This document shows, piece after piece, positions 26,007 through 35,434 of a DNA stretch of 64,000 nt (its first letter is position 1; each line of letters begins with the position of its first letter). The notes under the pieces were generated by a model that was not told the origin of the DNA, did no database searches, and saw only the letters and a program-made list of their open reading frames with translations. The stretch is from contig CAWHYZ010000017.1 of assembly GCA_963833605.1 (NCBI GenBank), positions 186,001-250,000 on the forward strand. Direction: 5' to 3'. Origin of the DNA: JAFAXD01 sp963833605 (GTDB lineage: Bacteria; Pseudomonadota; Alphaproteobacteria; Rhizobiales; Xanthobacteraceae). A program made the translations under genes and the position numbers.

Positions 26007-27560
26007 TTGCTATTTCTCTTTGCGGATCATACGCTTGACACCGATCGGCGGGAGCTGAGGCGCGGTTCCGAGCCGGTTGCTGTCGAGCCGCAGGTGTTTG
26101 ACCTGCTGATTTACCTGCTGGCGAACCGCGACCGCGTGGTGAGCAAGGACGATCTCATCGCCGCGGTCTGGGGCGGCCGCGTCGTGTCGGATTCCACGCT
26201 CGCGAGCCGCATCAACGCCGCGCGCAAGGCGGTCGGCGACAACGGCGCGCAGCAAAGGCTGATCCGCACCATTGCGCGCAAGGGCATCCGCTTCGTTGGC
26301 GCCGTGCGCACGCAATCAAGCGGCGCCGGCGCTCCGCCGCCCGATGTAATTGCGTTGTCGCTTCCCGACCGCCCCGCCATCGCCGTGCTTCCCTTCATCA
26401 ACATGAGCGGCGACCCGGATCAGGAGTACTTTGCGGACGGTCTCACCGAAGACATCATCACGGGTTTGTCCCGGCAGCACTGGTTCTTCGTCATCGCCCG
26501 CAACTCCACTTTCACCTACAAGGGCCGAGCCGTTGACATTCGGGAGGTGGCCGCTCAACTCGGCGTGAGGTACATCCTGGAGGGCAGTGTGCGCAAGGCT
26601 GCCAATCGAGTTCGTGTTACCGGCCAATTGATCAACGTCGCCAACAACAGTCATCTGTGGGCGGAGAAATACGATCGCGAATTGACTGATATCTTTGCGC
26701 TTCAGGATGACATCACAAATCGCGTCATTGGCTCGGTCGGACCGCAAATTCTCGTGGCCGAGGCGACGCGTGTTCAAAGAAATGCGCCGCAGAGTGTCGA
26801 CGCCTGGGACTTGGTCATGCGGGCGGTGCCGCACATGTGGCGCATGAATATGCAAGAGCATGCGCAAGCGCAGGAGCTGCTGCAGCGGGCCATCGCACTC
26901 GACGCCAACTACGCCCACGCGCACGCCTTGTTGGGATGGACCTATGTGACCATGTTCAATCTGGACACTCGCAGGCCGATCGGCGAATTCACCGACAAGG
27001 CGCTCGCTGCGGGCGCAAGGGCCGTCATGCTCGATGATGAAGAGCCCTGGGGCCACCTGGTGGTCGGACTCGGTCACGCGCGACGGAGGCGCCCCGAGCT
27101 CTCTCACCGGCATCTCTCAAAATCGGTGGAACTGAGCCCCAGCTTTGCGCTGGGCCACGCGGGGCTCGGATATGCGTTGGCATGCGGGGGTCAACCAGAG
27201 CGCGGGCTGCAGGCTCTCGAGCAGGCAAACAGACTGAGCCCGCGCGATCCGTTTCTGGCAATCTACGCACCGGTCGTGCGGTATATGGCGCTGTTCGCCC
27301 TCGGACGGTATGAAGAGACAATCGCGGTGTGCCGTTCGACGGCCGCGTTGCATCCGAACCACGCCGGCGCCTGGCGGCTGATGACCGTGTCTTTGGGGCT
27401 GCTTGGGAGGATCGACGAAGCCAAGGAGGCCCTTAAGCACACGCTCACTCTTCAACCGGATCTATCCAGCGCCCATGTCGCAAACGACACGGTCTACGCG
27501 GACCCGGCAGATCGTTCCCGCTTTTTGGAGGGGCTCAGGAAGGCTGGATTGAAAGACTAG
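26007..27560 (+). CDS. winged-helix DNA-binding regulator with a FlgO/adenylate-cyclase-associated domain and TPR repeats
   Basis: About 517 residues. The N-terminus is an OmpR/CadC-type winged helix (VFDLLIYLLANRDRVVSKDD, LAARINAARKAVGDNG-like, then RTIARKGIRFVG). The middle has AVLPFINMSGDPDQEYFADG, GLSRQHWFFVIARNSTFTYK and GVRYILEGSVRKAANRVRVT, the domain usually found before TPRs in such regulators. The C-terminal half is a row of TPR helices. No transmembrane helix, so it is a cytoplasmic regulator rather than CadC-like. TTG 26007 fits the family N-terminus (LFLFADHTLDTDRRELRRG) with GGGGG eight bases before; a TTG at 25962 is in frame. Target genes unknown; the divergent GNAT/hydrolase pair is a candidate. 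Confidence 0.86.
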   Translation: MLFLFADHTLDTDRRELRRGSEPVAVEPQVFDLLIYLLANRDRVVSKDDLIAAVWGGRVVSDSTLASRINAARKAVGDNGAQQRLIRTIARKGIRFVGAVRTQSSGAGAPPPDVIALSLPDRPAIAVLPFINMSGDPDQEYFADGLTEDIITGLSRQHWFFVIARNSTFTYKGRAVDIREVAAQLGVRYILEGSVRKAANRVRVTGQLINVANNSHLWAEKYDRELTDIFALQDDITNRVIGSVGPQILVAEATRVQRNAPQSVDAWDLVMRAVPHMWRMNMQEHAQAQELLQRAIALDANYAHAHALLGWTYVTMFNLDTRRPIGEFTDKALAAGARAVMLDDEEPWGHLVVGLGHARRRRPELSHRHLSKSVELSPSFALGHAGLGYALACGGQPERGLQALEQANRLSPRDPFLAIYAPVVRYMALFALGRYEETIAVCRSTAALHPNHAGAWRLMTVSLGLLGRIDEAKEALKHTLTLQPDLSSAHVANDTVYADPADRSRFLEGLRKAGLKD

Positions 27561-27775
27561 TGGGCTAGAATGTGGCCGCCGCGCTCGACTTGATGCATAA
27601 CGCTCCGCCGTCCAACAAATACCGGAGCAGTAGCCGACAAGGTGCGATGGGCTCCAATTCCGCAGGACACACTGACACTGTGATAACTGATAGTTCTAAT
27701 TATTCGAACGTTGCCACTCCGAATAGAAGTGAGCGACAAACAAGCCATCCCCGGATTGGGTGGATTCGACCGAAT

Positions 27776-27958
27776 TCACTCGCCACCGAATTCCAACGCT
27801 ATCGCATTGTCCGCCGGTACAATCCCCATCCGCACCTCGAGCGCGGCAACGGCCAGGCTGAACAGAATTATTGCAACGAGCACCAGAGTTACTTTGACTC
27901 CCAGCCTCGCTGTCTCGTCCCGCTGAGGCTGAGATCGTGTCGATACGCTGATTGACAT
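27776..27958 (-). CDS. small single-helix membrane protein (60 aa), hypothetical
   Basis: ATG at 27956-27958 follows a strong GGCGGAGGGCG. The product is polar and basic at the start (MSISVSTRSQPQRDETARLG), then has one clear transmembrane segment (VTLVLVAIILFSLAVAALEV) and a short acidic tail. The ribosome-binding site and clean helix favour a real small protein. Function unknown. Confidence 0.45.
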   Translation of the reverse strand: MSISVSTRSQPQRDETARLGVKVTLVLVAIILFSLAVAALEVRMGIVPADNAIALEFGGE

Positions 27959-28408
27959 CGCGCCCTCCGCCGAAGAACAGAACGAACATATCGTCAAGTC
28001 ACATCCGTTCGATGTGATCGACATCACGTGAGGGCAACGATTTGAGCTTTGCGGACAGGCAATGGCGGTAAGATGACCCGACTGATCCCCGAGCCTGCAT
28101 TGCCGGAGATCTCCAACTAAAAGCGGGTGTTCCCGACGTGGGGTGTGCCTGTCCGGGGATTGAGGACTGGCACGCGGTTCATGATTCCCACGAGGCTGAT
28201 ACGGCGCACGCCCAATCGTTCCAGATCCGCTTGAAGACTGCCATCCAGTGAGGCGACCACCGCTATTAAGAGATCTCGACTAGTGCAACGCCGACACACC
28301 GAGAAGAAAATGGCCGGCCGCGACGAGGCTGATTGAATAAGCCCTGCGCTTGGACGGTGGACGAGCGGCCAATGTGCTAGCCTACCCCATCCTTTTGGGA
28401 GGGATGGC
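27959..28408. other. intergenic stretch before the PF04392 fragment
   Basis: No credible gene. The last 60 bases (GGGAGGGATGGC just before 28409) look like the leader of a PF04392 gene. Confidence 0.35.
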
Positions 28409-28531
28409 ATGCGGCGGCGCGAGTTCATCGCGGCACTGGACGGTGCGGCAGCGTGGCCGTTGGTGGCGCGCGCACAGCAACCCGAACGGATGCGGCAGAT
28501 CGGCGTGCTCCTGCGCGCAACGGCGCGTTGA
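28409..28531 (+). pseudogene. 5' fragment of a PF04392 substrate-binding protein gene
   Basis: From ATG 28409, preceded by GGGAGGG, the frame reads MRRREFIAALDGAAAWPLVA, then RAQQPERMRQIGVLLRATAR and stops at TGA 28529-28531. This is the exact Tat leader and first beta strand of the family, but the rest (about 300 residues) is missing and no other frame nearby continues it. It is a truncated relic with intact expression signals. It could still make a 40-residue exported peptide. Confidence 0.72.
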
Positions 28532-28681
28532 TCGACGTGTCAAGCTATCCAGCCGATACCGAGGTGCCGTAGTTTGCGCGTAAGGCTAAATGCGGCATGT
28601 GCGGCGGCAGGAACGTGGACGTGCGCCCGAATGGAAAGAGCAACCGCCGTCAGAGAGCCTGACCGGCAAGGAGTGGAAGTG

Positions 28682-28846
28682 ATGATGTTTCGAGGCAACG
28701 CCGCGAAAGCTTATGGTGCGCTGTGCATTGCCGCCGCGACCGGGTTTCTTGCTTCGCATCTGCATTTCTCGACGTGGCAGGCAGTCATGCTGATGATATT
28801 GGCTGGTGTCGGATGTTTCCTTTTGACCGCATCCCTGCGGCAGTAG
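28682..28846 (+). CDS. small hydrophobic protein (54 aa), hypothetical
   Basis: ATG 28682 lies behind AAGGAG and begins MMFRGNAAKAYGALCIAAAT. Two hydrophobic segments (about residues 9-24 and 31-48) suggest a two-helix membrane peptide. No family recognised. The same frame is open upstream, but those codons are Arg/Cys-rich and lack a binding site. Confidence 0.38.
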   Translation: MMFRGNAAKAYGALCIAAATGFLASHLHFSTWQAVMLMILAGVGCFLLTASLRQ

Positions 28847-29142
28847 TAGGTCCGGCTTCGATGTAGAGAGGTACCTAAATTGATAAGCCGGGGACTGAGA
28901 GCTTGCTGTTGATGTGCGACAGCCATTGCTAATTTCAGTCGCCATGTTTGCACTGGCGAACGCACTCCAGGCATTTTCCCAGATCTGATCGCATCATGGA
29001 CCAGGCGACCTAAATCGTGGCCGGCCGGTACAAGGCGTTCGGCGCCGATCGCAAGGACCGCAGCTCGGGCGGGCTCGCCGGCCCGTACCGGTGTGGTGGA
29101 ACATCAGCAGGAAGTAGCCGCTGGCAGGTGGCGTTCTGCAAC

Positions 29143-30669
29143 TTACGGCACGGCGGGCCGTTCGCCGCGATCCAGTCTGCGCGCCATCCGGGGCCCGGGA
29201 CGTATCAGCGATATGACGCCGGCCAGGACGGCCAGGCAGAACAGCAACAGGATGACGTTGCGGCTGGCCTCAACTAGCAGAGTTCCCGGAGCATTGAGCG
29301 TGCTGCCATCGGCCCCGCCCAGGCCCAGTGCCAGCAGCGCCGAGGCACCGGCAATGCCCGCGCTGTTACCGAGCAGACGCACCACATTCAGCACGCTTCC
29401 CGCCGCGCCTGTCTGCTCGGACGGTGCAGCCGTCATTATCCCGCTGCTGTTTGGCGAGATGAACAGGCCCTGCCCTGCGCCGAAGATGGCCAATGCCAGC
29501 ATCACCAACGGCAGGTTGGAAGCAGAGCCATCGAGAAAAACATAGAGCACCGCAAGACCGATACTGCAGATCAGCATTCCACCGCAGGTCGGCGCCCGCA
29601 CGCCGAACCGGTCGTACAGCGCTCCGCCAATTGGTGCCAGCAATCCCAGCGTCACGGGGAGGATCGTCAGTCTCAACCCCGCTGCCAGCTCGGAATCCTG
29701 ATAGGCGCGTACCAAGACGAAGGGGATGAGAAGGAACACGCCGAACAGTGCGGCATACGACAGGAAATTCGCTGCGTTGCCGAGCAGAAAGGCACGCTTC
29801 GCCAAAAGTCGAAGGTCGAGCAATGGTGTTACGGTGCGGCGCTCGGCGCGGACGAACGCGATCAGCAAGGCAATTCCCACCAGTAAGCAGCTGATCAGGG
29901 CTGGCGACGTCAGCCCCCAGGCCTCGCCCTGATTCAGCACCGTCACGAGTGCGGTGAGCGCCGGCGCGATCAGGATCGCCCCCTGCCAGTCGAACCGGCC
30001 GGCGTCGGGCAAAGGCTTGGTCTGGGGAATGACCAGCCAGCCGAGGATGACTGCGACCAGGCCAACCGGAACATTGATCCAGAAAGCCCAGTTCCAGCCG
30101 AGTGTGTCGAGGATCAAGCCGCCGACCGCAGGTCCGGCACCCAGCCCGATCGCCTGGGCCGCCGATTGCAGGCCGAGAGCGCGCCCGCGCTCCTCCGGGC
30201 CGGTGGCCATGACGATGATGGCAACGCTGTTCGACGTTATCAATGCGGCGCCAATGCCCTGCAGGACCCGAAAGACGATCAAAATCGTCAGGTTCGGAGC
30301 GAAGCCGCACAATGCGGACCCCATGATGAAGAGGAGGAAGCCGCTCGCGTAGAGGAGCTTGCGGCCGAACATGTCGGCGAGGCGACCGAAAATCGGCGTG
30401 AACGAAGCCATTGCCAACAGGTAGGCAATCGCAACCCAGCTTACGGTGCTCAGTCGGGCCGCAAAGTCGTTCTCGAGCCTGGGCAGAAGCACCTGCGTCA
30501 TGCTGGCATCGACCTGCCCCATGCACGATCCGATGCACACCGTTCCGACGACGACCCAGCGATACCAAGCGACGCGCGCGATGGCCTGCGCCGGTGCAGG
30601 CTCGCGTCCCTCGAGCAGGGCTGCGCGCAGCGCCGCGATCGACAGGGGGCCAGGAGATGCTTCGGTCAC
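29143..30669 (-). CDS. MFS drug-resistance-type transporter, 14-helix DHA2 (EmrB/QacA) family
   Basis: A 508-residue inner-membrane exporter. Motif A is in loop 2-3 (FGRLADMFGRKLLYASG), motif C-like glycines follow in helix 5 (GLGAGPAVGGLILDTLGWNW), and the helix-1 motif is VDASMTQVLLPRLENDF, typical of the family's IVxxALP region. About 14 hydrophobic segments fit the DHA2 topology. It couples proton entry to export of hydrophobic or cationic compounds. No membrane-fusion (EmrA) gene or TetR/MarR regulator is adjacent, so it is probably a single-component exporter. The N-terminal 35 residues are a cytoplasmic extension. Confidence 0.92.
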   Translation of the reverse strand: MTEASPGPLSIAALRAALLEGREPAPAQAIARVAWYRWVVVGTVCIGSCMGQVDASMTQVLLPRLENDFAARLSTVSWVAIAYLLAMASFTPIFGRLADMFGRKLLYASGFLLFIMGSALCGFAPNLTILIVFRVLQGIGAALITSNSVAIIVMATGPEERGRALGLQSAAQAIGLGAGPAVGGLILDTLGWNWAFWINVPVGLVAVILGWLVIPQTKPLPDAGRFDWQGAILIAPALTALVTVLNQGEAWGLTSPALISCLLVGIALLIAFVRAERRTVTPLLDLRLLAKRAFLLGNAANFLSYAALFGVFLLIPFVLVRAYQDSELAAGLRLTILPVTLGLLAPIGGALYDRFGVRAPTCGGMLICSIGLAVLYVFLDGSASNLPLVMLALAIFGAGQGLFISPNSSGIMTAAPSEQTGAAGSVLNVVRLLGNSAGIAGASALLALGLGGADGSTLNAPGTLLVEASRNVILLLFCLAVLAGVISLIRPGPRMARRLDRGERPAVP

Positions 30670-30874
30670 CGCAGGCCTCCGTTTCTCGGCCTGAGGCCTT
30701 CCGATGCATGCAGGGTCGCGGGCACGCTCACCTCGATCACGTATCGCAAGCCAGGATTGCCTGTCGATGCCGTCACGCGCCGAATCCCCCGATCAGGCCG
30801 AACGTGGTTCGAAAATTCGGCGCAGGCTACACTAAAGCGGGCCTCGTTCATTTGGAACCGAAGCCTCTCAGCTC

Positions 30875-30998
30875 GTCATGGCCGGGCTTGTCGGGGTCCC
30901 CGCGCGCAAGCGCGCGGGGTGCCACGTCCCGGCCATCTCGCTTAGGAGGTTCCAGTGCCTCCATAAGCGGGATGCGCGGGACAAGCCCGCGCATGACG
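30875..30998. repeat. large imperfect palindrome, GTCATGGCCGGGCTTGTC type
   Basis: The left arm GTCATGGCCGGGCTTGTC (from 30875) pairs imperfectly with GGACAAGCCCGCGCATGAC (ending 30997). A smaller GC hairpin (GCGCGCAAGCGCGC) lies in the left half. This intergenic palindrome type is frequent in Bradyrhizobium-like genomes. It lies between the MFS gene (promoter side) and the first composite CTAG element. Confidence 0.65.
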
Positions 30999-31036
30999 AC
31001 AGAGAGTGTTGCGATTCAAACCGAGTGAAACATGCC

Positions 31037-31203
31037 TTAGTGTCCCGATTTCCGAAGTTCGCTTGATTCTGCCGCACTCTCTGGAGCGAACTTCGGAATC
31101 AAAGAGACACTAGCAACCTTATGATTTCAGTGCCGCCTTTCGATTTGACGTTCCTGGACGAGAGTGCGGCAGGTGGTGCAGGAACGTCAAATCGGCGGCA
31201 CTG
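31037..31203. repeat. composite two-hairpin element, copy 1
   Basis: Hairpin 1 spans 31037-31113 with inner perfect arms CCGAAGTTCGCT (31052-31063) and AGCGAACTTCGG (31085-31096) and outer TTAGTGTC/GACACTAG ends. Hairpin 2 spans about 31131-31200 with perfect arms CGATTTGACGTTCCTG (31141-31156) and CAGGAACGTCAAATCG (31179-31194). The arms differ from copies 2 and 3 by compensating changes on both sides (for example GACGTTCC versus GAAGTTCC). It ends about 30 bases before the HAD hydrolase gene, in the same relative orientation as copy 3 before the GST gene. Confidence 0.8.
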
Positions 31204-31233
31204 GCCTGACGGGAAAGACCGACGGCAGGGGTG

Positions 31234-31989
31234 ATGATGGCAAGTACAGAGCGAACGGGCACGCGACAAGCGCCAACGCTGGAGACCGTCCGGGCACTTA
31301 CCTTCGACGTGCAGGGCACATGCGTAGACTTCTGCCAACCGCTGCTGCGCATGGGCAAAGCCGTGAACCAGGCCAAGGGCCTGGAGATCGACTGGGCCGC
31401 GCTGTCCACTGAATGGCGCGGTCTTTACCGCGTGGTGCTCGACCAGATCATTGCGGCTGAGCGGCCCTGGCTCAGGGTGGACCACATCTACCGCGAAACT
31501 CTGGATACGTTGCTCGAACGGCACTGTCTGTCAGGGGTCTTCACCACCGTCGAGCGAGACGAGCTGAACCAGGTCTGGAGCCGCCTCGATGCCTGGCCGG
31601 ACAGCGTCGAAGGCCTGGCGCGGCTGCGCCTGCGTTTTGTCACATCCACTCTTTCCAATGCTGGCATGTCGACGATGGTCGCAGTGATCAAGCATGCCGG
31701 TCTGCCTTTCGACGCCGTGCTGACGGCGGAGCTCGCGCACAGTTACAAGCCTGCGCCCGCCGTTTACCAGCTCGCGGTCGACTATCTCGGCTATCGGCCG
31801 GACGAGATCATGATGGTGGCCTGCCACAAGTACGACCTGAAGGCCGCGCGCGCATTCGGGATGCGCACAGCCTTCGTCGCGCGCCCGCTGGAGTTCGGTC
31901 CGAGCGCCAAACCGGATACCGCACCAGAGTCCTGGCTCGATCTCTGCGTGGACGACTTCATCGCGCTTGCGCACGCTCTGGCGATCTAG
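31234..31989 (+). CDS. HAD-superfamily hydrolase, 2-haloacid dehalogenase-like
   Basis: About 251 residues. Motif 1 is FDVQGTCVDF, giving nucleophile Asp 25; the expected acid/base Asp two residues later is replaced by Gln (DVQGT), as in 2-haloacid dehalogenases, which do not use a second Asp there. Motif 2 is VTSTLSNAGMS, motif 3 HSYKPAPAVYQLAV with the Lys, motif 4 MMVACHKYDLKAARAFGM. This matches type II 2-haloacid dehalogenases (hydrolytic removal of halide from short haloacids), though some relatives act on other substrates. Start codons GTG 31231, ATG 31234 and ATG 31237 are all possible behind AGGGG. A composite palindrome lies immediately upstream. Confidence 0.82.
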   Translation: MMASTERTGTRQAPTLETVRALTFDVQGTCVDFCQPLLRMGKAVNQAKGLEIDWAALSTEWRGLYRVVLDQIIAAERPWLRVDHIYRETLDTLLERHCLSGVFTTVERDELNQVWSRLDAWPDSVEGLARLRLRFVTSTLSNAGMSTMVAVIKHAGLPFDAVLTAELAHSYKPAPAVYQLAVDYLGYRPDEIMMVACHKYDLKAARAFGMRTAFVARPLEFGPSAKPDTAPESWLDLCVDDFIALAHALAI

Positions 31990-32017
31990 GCCGCGGCTAC
32001 ATCCACGACTTGTCATC

Positions 32018-35000
32018 TCAGACGGCGAGGAGATTCGCAGGATCCGCGGTATGGAGCAAATGGTTCAGGTACGTGCTGGCCTCTGAAGCTTGACCGACTG
32101 TCTGCGCGACATCGTGTGTTATGAGATAGGGCGTATGGGGATCGGTTGAAACCGAATCGATCTGCAGTTCCAGGCCGGTAATGCCGGTGGCCTTCAGCCC
32201 GTCTACCTGGAAGCTGCCGGCGTGGTGATCGTTGGCGGCCGCATTGAAGGCCGACACGACTTTGTGAAATTCGGCGATCAGAGCATTCTCGGCAACGGGG
32301 TTCTGATCGTTGATGATGAACCGCAGTGTCGCACCCCCTTTGCCGCCGGTCATCACCTCTTGTCCGAAATTGAAACTGTCGCCGTTGACGAGGACCGCGC
32401 TCTCCTTGAGGATGAAAAGGTCATGGCCTGAACCCCCAAGAAGTGTGTTTGTCCCGCCGCGATTGACGATCAACGCGTCCTCGCCGCGACCGCCGGTGAG
32501 GACGTTCGTGCCGGTCGAATTCGTTGCGAGCACGTCCGTTCCGTCGCCAGCATCAAGCGTGGCATTCCCCGAACCGGCGGCGATGAGGTCGCTACCCGAT
32601 CCGCCGTGCACCGTCACATTGCCCGACCCCGCGAAGATCAAGTCCCGCCCCGAGCCTCCGTAAATCGTGTAGTTGTCGTTCGAGACAGGATGGAGCAGAT
32701 CGTTCGTTGCAAAAATAAAGTTGTCTCCGTCCTGCGCGTGAACGGTGGTCTGCGTGCCGTCGAGGAATTGCACGTGGTCAGAGGTCAGCACGGCATCCGC
32801 GAACGCTGCAATAGCGCCGTGGCCTGCTGTGGTCGGATGTATCTGATCGAAGAATGCGACCTCGTTGGGCGCGAATTGCGTGGAGTGAGCCGCCAGCAAA
32901 TTGACCCACGGTACGGTCAACGGATTGACGAAACCGAAGGCGTGCGGATCGGCGAACAGCGCTTCCGTGAACTGGAAGGTGTCAACGACCGAAACATTGG
33001 GATGGCTGGCGGCCACCTGTTCCAGCGCCGCATTGTTTGCATCATCCAGCGCGTGGGCAAGCGCAGCTAATCCACTCAATTGTACCAGTGGGGTGACGCC
33101 GGGGTCAGGCAGTGTAAACAGCTCGATCTTTTGAACGCCGACATTGGTCAGAGCGTCAATTGCCTGCCCAATGCTTCCCGCGACACTTGCCACAAAATCC
33201 GTAATCGCCTGAGGACTGGGGAGCGGGCCGCCTGGAGAAATGGATCCGAAAAAGCCCGAATAGTCATTGCCGCCGATATTGATCAGTGCCGTTGTGCCGG
33301 CCGCAGCGTCAGCCCCGTGCAGCTGAGCGATGTACGCGGCGACCTGAACGGACAAGTTGATTGGCAACGGTTCGTGGGTAACCGGGTTCACCAGCACGGG
33401 CGGTGAGCTGTCGCTTGCCTCGGCGGCCGCAAAGGCCAGATCGTTGAGCGGGACATTGAGCAATTGAGCGAGCTGCTCCACATAAACCGGGCCATCGGAA
33501 GCCCGGCCTTCCCAAGACGAAGGTAAAGTGATCCCGGTCAGTTTGAATAGGTTGCCGTTGTCCGACAGGCTGTCACCGAAGGCGACAAGGTTGGAAATAT
33601 CAACGGCCTCGCTCTCGGAATGCTGGATCGCCGGGGTGAGCCGGAACTCGCTGACGATCGCCGGGGTGCGGGCAAGCACAGCACTGGGATCGGTGGCGAG
33701 GTCGCTCGCCGTATAGGCGGGGATACCGTAGGTCGTGACGGTCAGGCTCTCGTCGTGCGGGTCGACTTTGAATTCGGTCCAGCCAAAATCGTTTGACACA
33801 AAGTAGCTGCCCTGCAGCAGCTGCGCATGGTTGTTGAAGGCAGCAACCGGCAGATTGTCGTCGAGACCGATCGGATCGTAGCCAAGCGGCGCCAGGAAGG
33901 TTTTGTCGACTAGCGTCTTCAGAAAACCGTCCTTGCCGGCCGGCGGCAGCTGATTGTAGAGCGCCAATTGCTCAGGTGGCAGCTCTGCCCGCCTGGGTCA
34001 GCAGGGCTGGAATTAGCCGTGACGAGCAGCGGGGACGCAACCGCCATCGTATCGACCTCGATGGCACTGGTAGACGATCTGCGGTCCGCCGAAAAAGTCC
34101 TGATAGGTCAAATTGTTCACCGAGAACACGTGATCGTCGGCAGACACGAACACGACGTTCTCGATGTGATGATCGTTGACGAACTTCAGCAGCTCGCGGC
34201 GCTCCGCCGCATAGCCTTCGAAGCGACCCGCCGCCGCGAGTCGGGCCGAAATTCTCGATCGGCACGGAGATGTTGACGAACTTCCACGTGATGCCCTTGT
34301 TCTGGGCGTCGATCAAATCGTGTTCGAGCCGGATGAGCTGGACTCCGCCGAGCAGCGACCGGGTCGGGTCGAACGCGGCCGCCAGGAATTGCGGCGAGTT
34401 GATCGGCGAGGGTTCGGGAAGCTGGGCGTCGCGAAACGAGCGAGTATCGACCATGAAGATCGCCGCGTCGGACCCGTGGATGTCATAGCGATAGAGATCT
34501 GGTTTGCCGTCGAAACCGTGGATCCCCGGTGCCGCTGTAGGTGTTGCTCTGGATCGCGTTGTATTGCTCGAACGACGGTCACCCCATTTCGGTACAGTTG
34601 GGAGTCGTTGACATAGGTGCCTGAGCCGGCGAATCGCGGATCGGAGCTCGGCCAAGGCGCCGCCGGCAAAATCGTTGGCGACCTCGTCATCGTCCAATAT
34701 CGACAAGACGGGCGTGGTTGACTGCAGGGCGGCCCAAGAGTTGATGCCGAGATGCGCGCTGTAGATCTCGTTGTTCTTGACCTCGAACTTAGAAAGCGTC
34801 TGCGCGGCAGGTCCAACCGGAGATGGTTCGTCGGCGTAAGGAATGTCCCCCAGCTTGATGAACACATCGAGCCCGGCGGTCGGTGCATTCGTGATCGAGG
34901 GGTACGGGGCGAGCGCGCCTTGCGCGTCTCCGGCAGCGCCGAAGGCGAAGCCCTCGTGCTGTCCGAGTTTTGGCGCAGTTTCAAGAGTGCCTTCGGCGAT

Positions 35001-35434
35001 GTGCCCGACCGCATCTACGGCGCGATAGTAATAGCGCTGATCCGGGTGCAAGCCGTCTATCAGGACTTTGGCCGGAACCAGGCTGTCGGCGACGCTCACC
35101 GCACGCGAGCCGATCACATGGTGAAAGCCCGGATCGCTGGAGATTTGAAATGTTACGACTCCGGGCTTGTTTGCGCGCGCCCAGAGCACCGCCGACGTTT
35201 GCGTCACATCGCCGGATGAGACGCCGTCAGGGAAGGCCGTCGCATCGTATGGAAGAGGCGATAGGGATTCTTGTTGTTTTCGTCGTCGCGGCCGTCGCCC
35301 CTGTGGTCGGGGCGGTCGGCAAATCCAAGTATTGCGCTCGCGAAGGGGTCGTCAGTGTCGTCGAGATCAAACCGGTGGAAGGAGTTATCGGTGCTGTCAA
35401 GACCACGCCGGTGAATGCTTCGACGAAAGCTCAT
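32018..35434 (-). CDS. giant secreted PhoD-like phosphatase / GDSL (SGNH) esterase / RTX fusion, with multiple frameshifts
   Basis: About 1135 residues after repair. ATG 35434 follows GGAGG at eight bases and starts MSFRRSIHRRGLDST without a Sec signal. Then a PhoD-like metallophosphatase (SSGDVTQTSAVLWARAN, LGDIPYADE, DDDEVANDFAGG, later FVSADDHVFSVNNLTYQDFF and ASPLLVTANSS), an SGNH esterase (VAFGDSLSDNGN, IGGNDYSG, DQIHPTTAGH) and RTX-like repeats (YGGSGRDLIFAGSG, HGGSGSDLIAAGSG, GGSGHDLFIL). The RTX tail and lack of a signal fit type I secretion. Single extra bases break the frame near 34645, 34574, 34514, 34241, 34069, 34005 and 33975, plus a net shift of two near 35225-35255; removing them joins the segments exactly. 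One metal-region residue is unusual (DDDEV instead of the common DDHEV). Confidence 0.78.

Noticed and set aside
26111..27113. Antisense frames within the winged-helix/TPR regulator
   Set aside because: Shadow frames; the sense product has a complete domain order.
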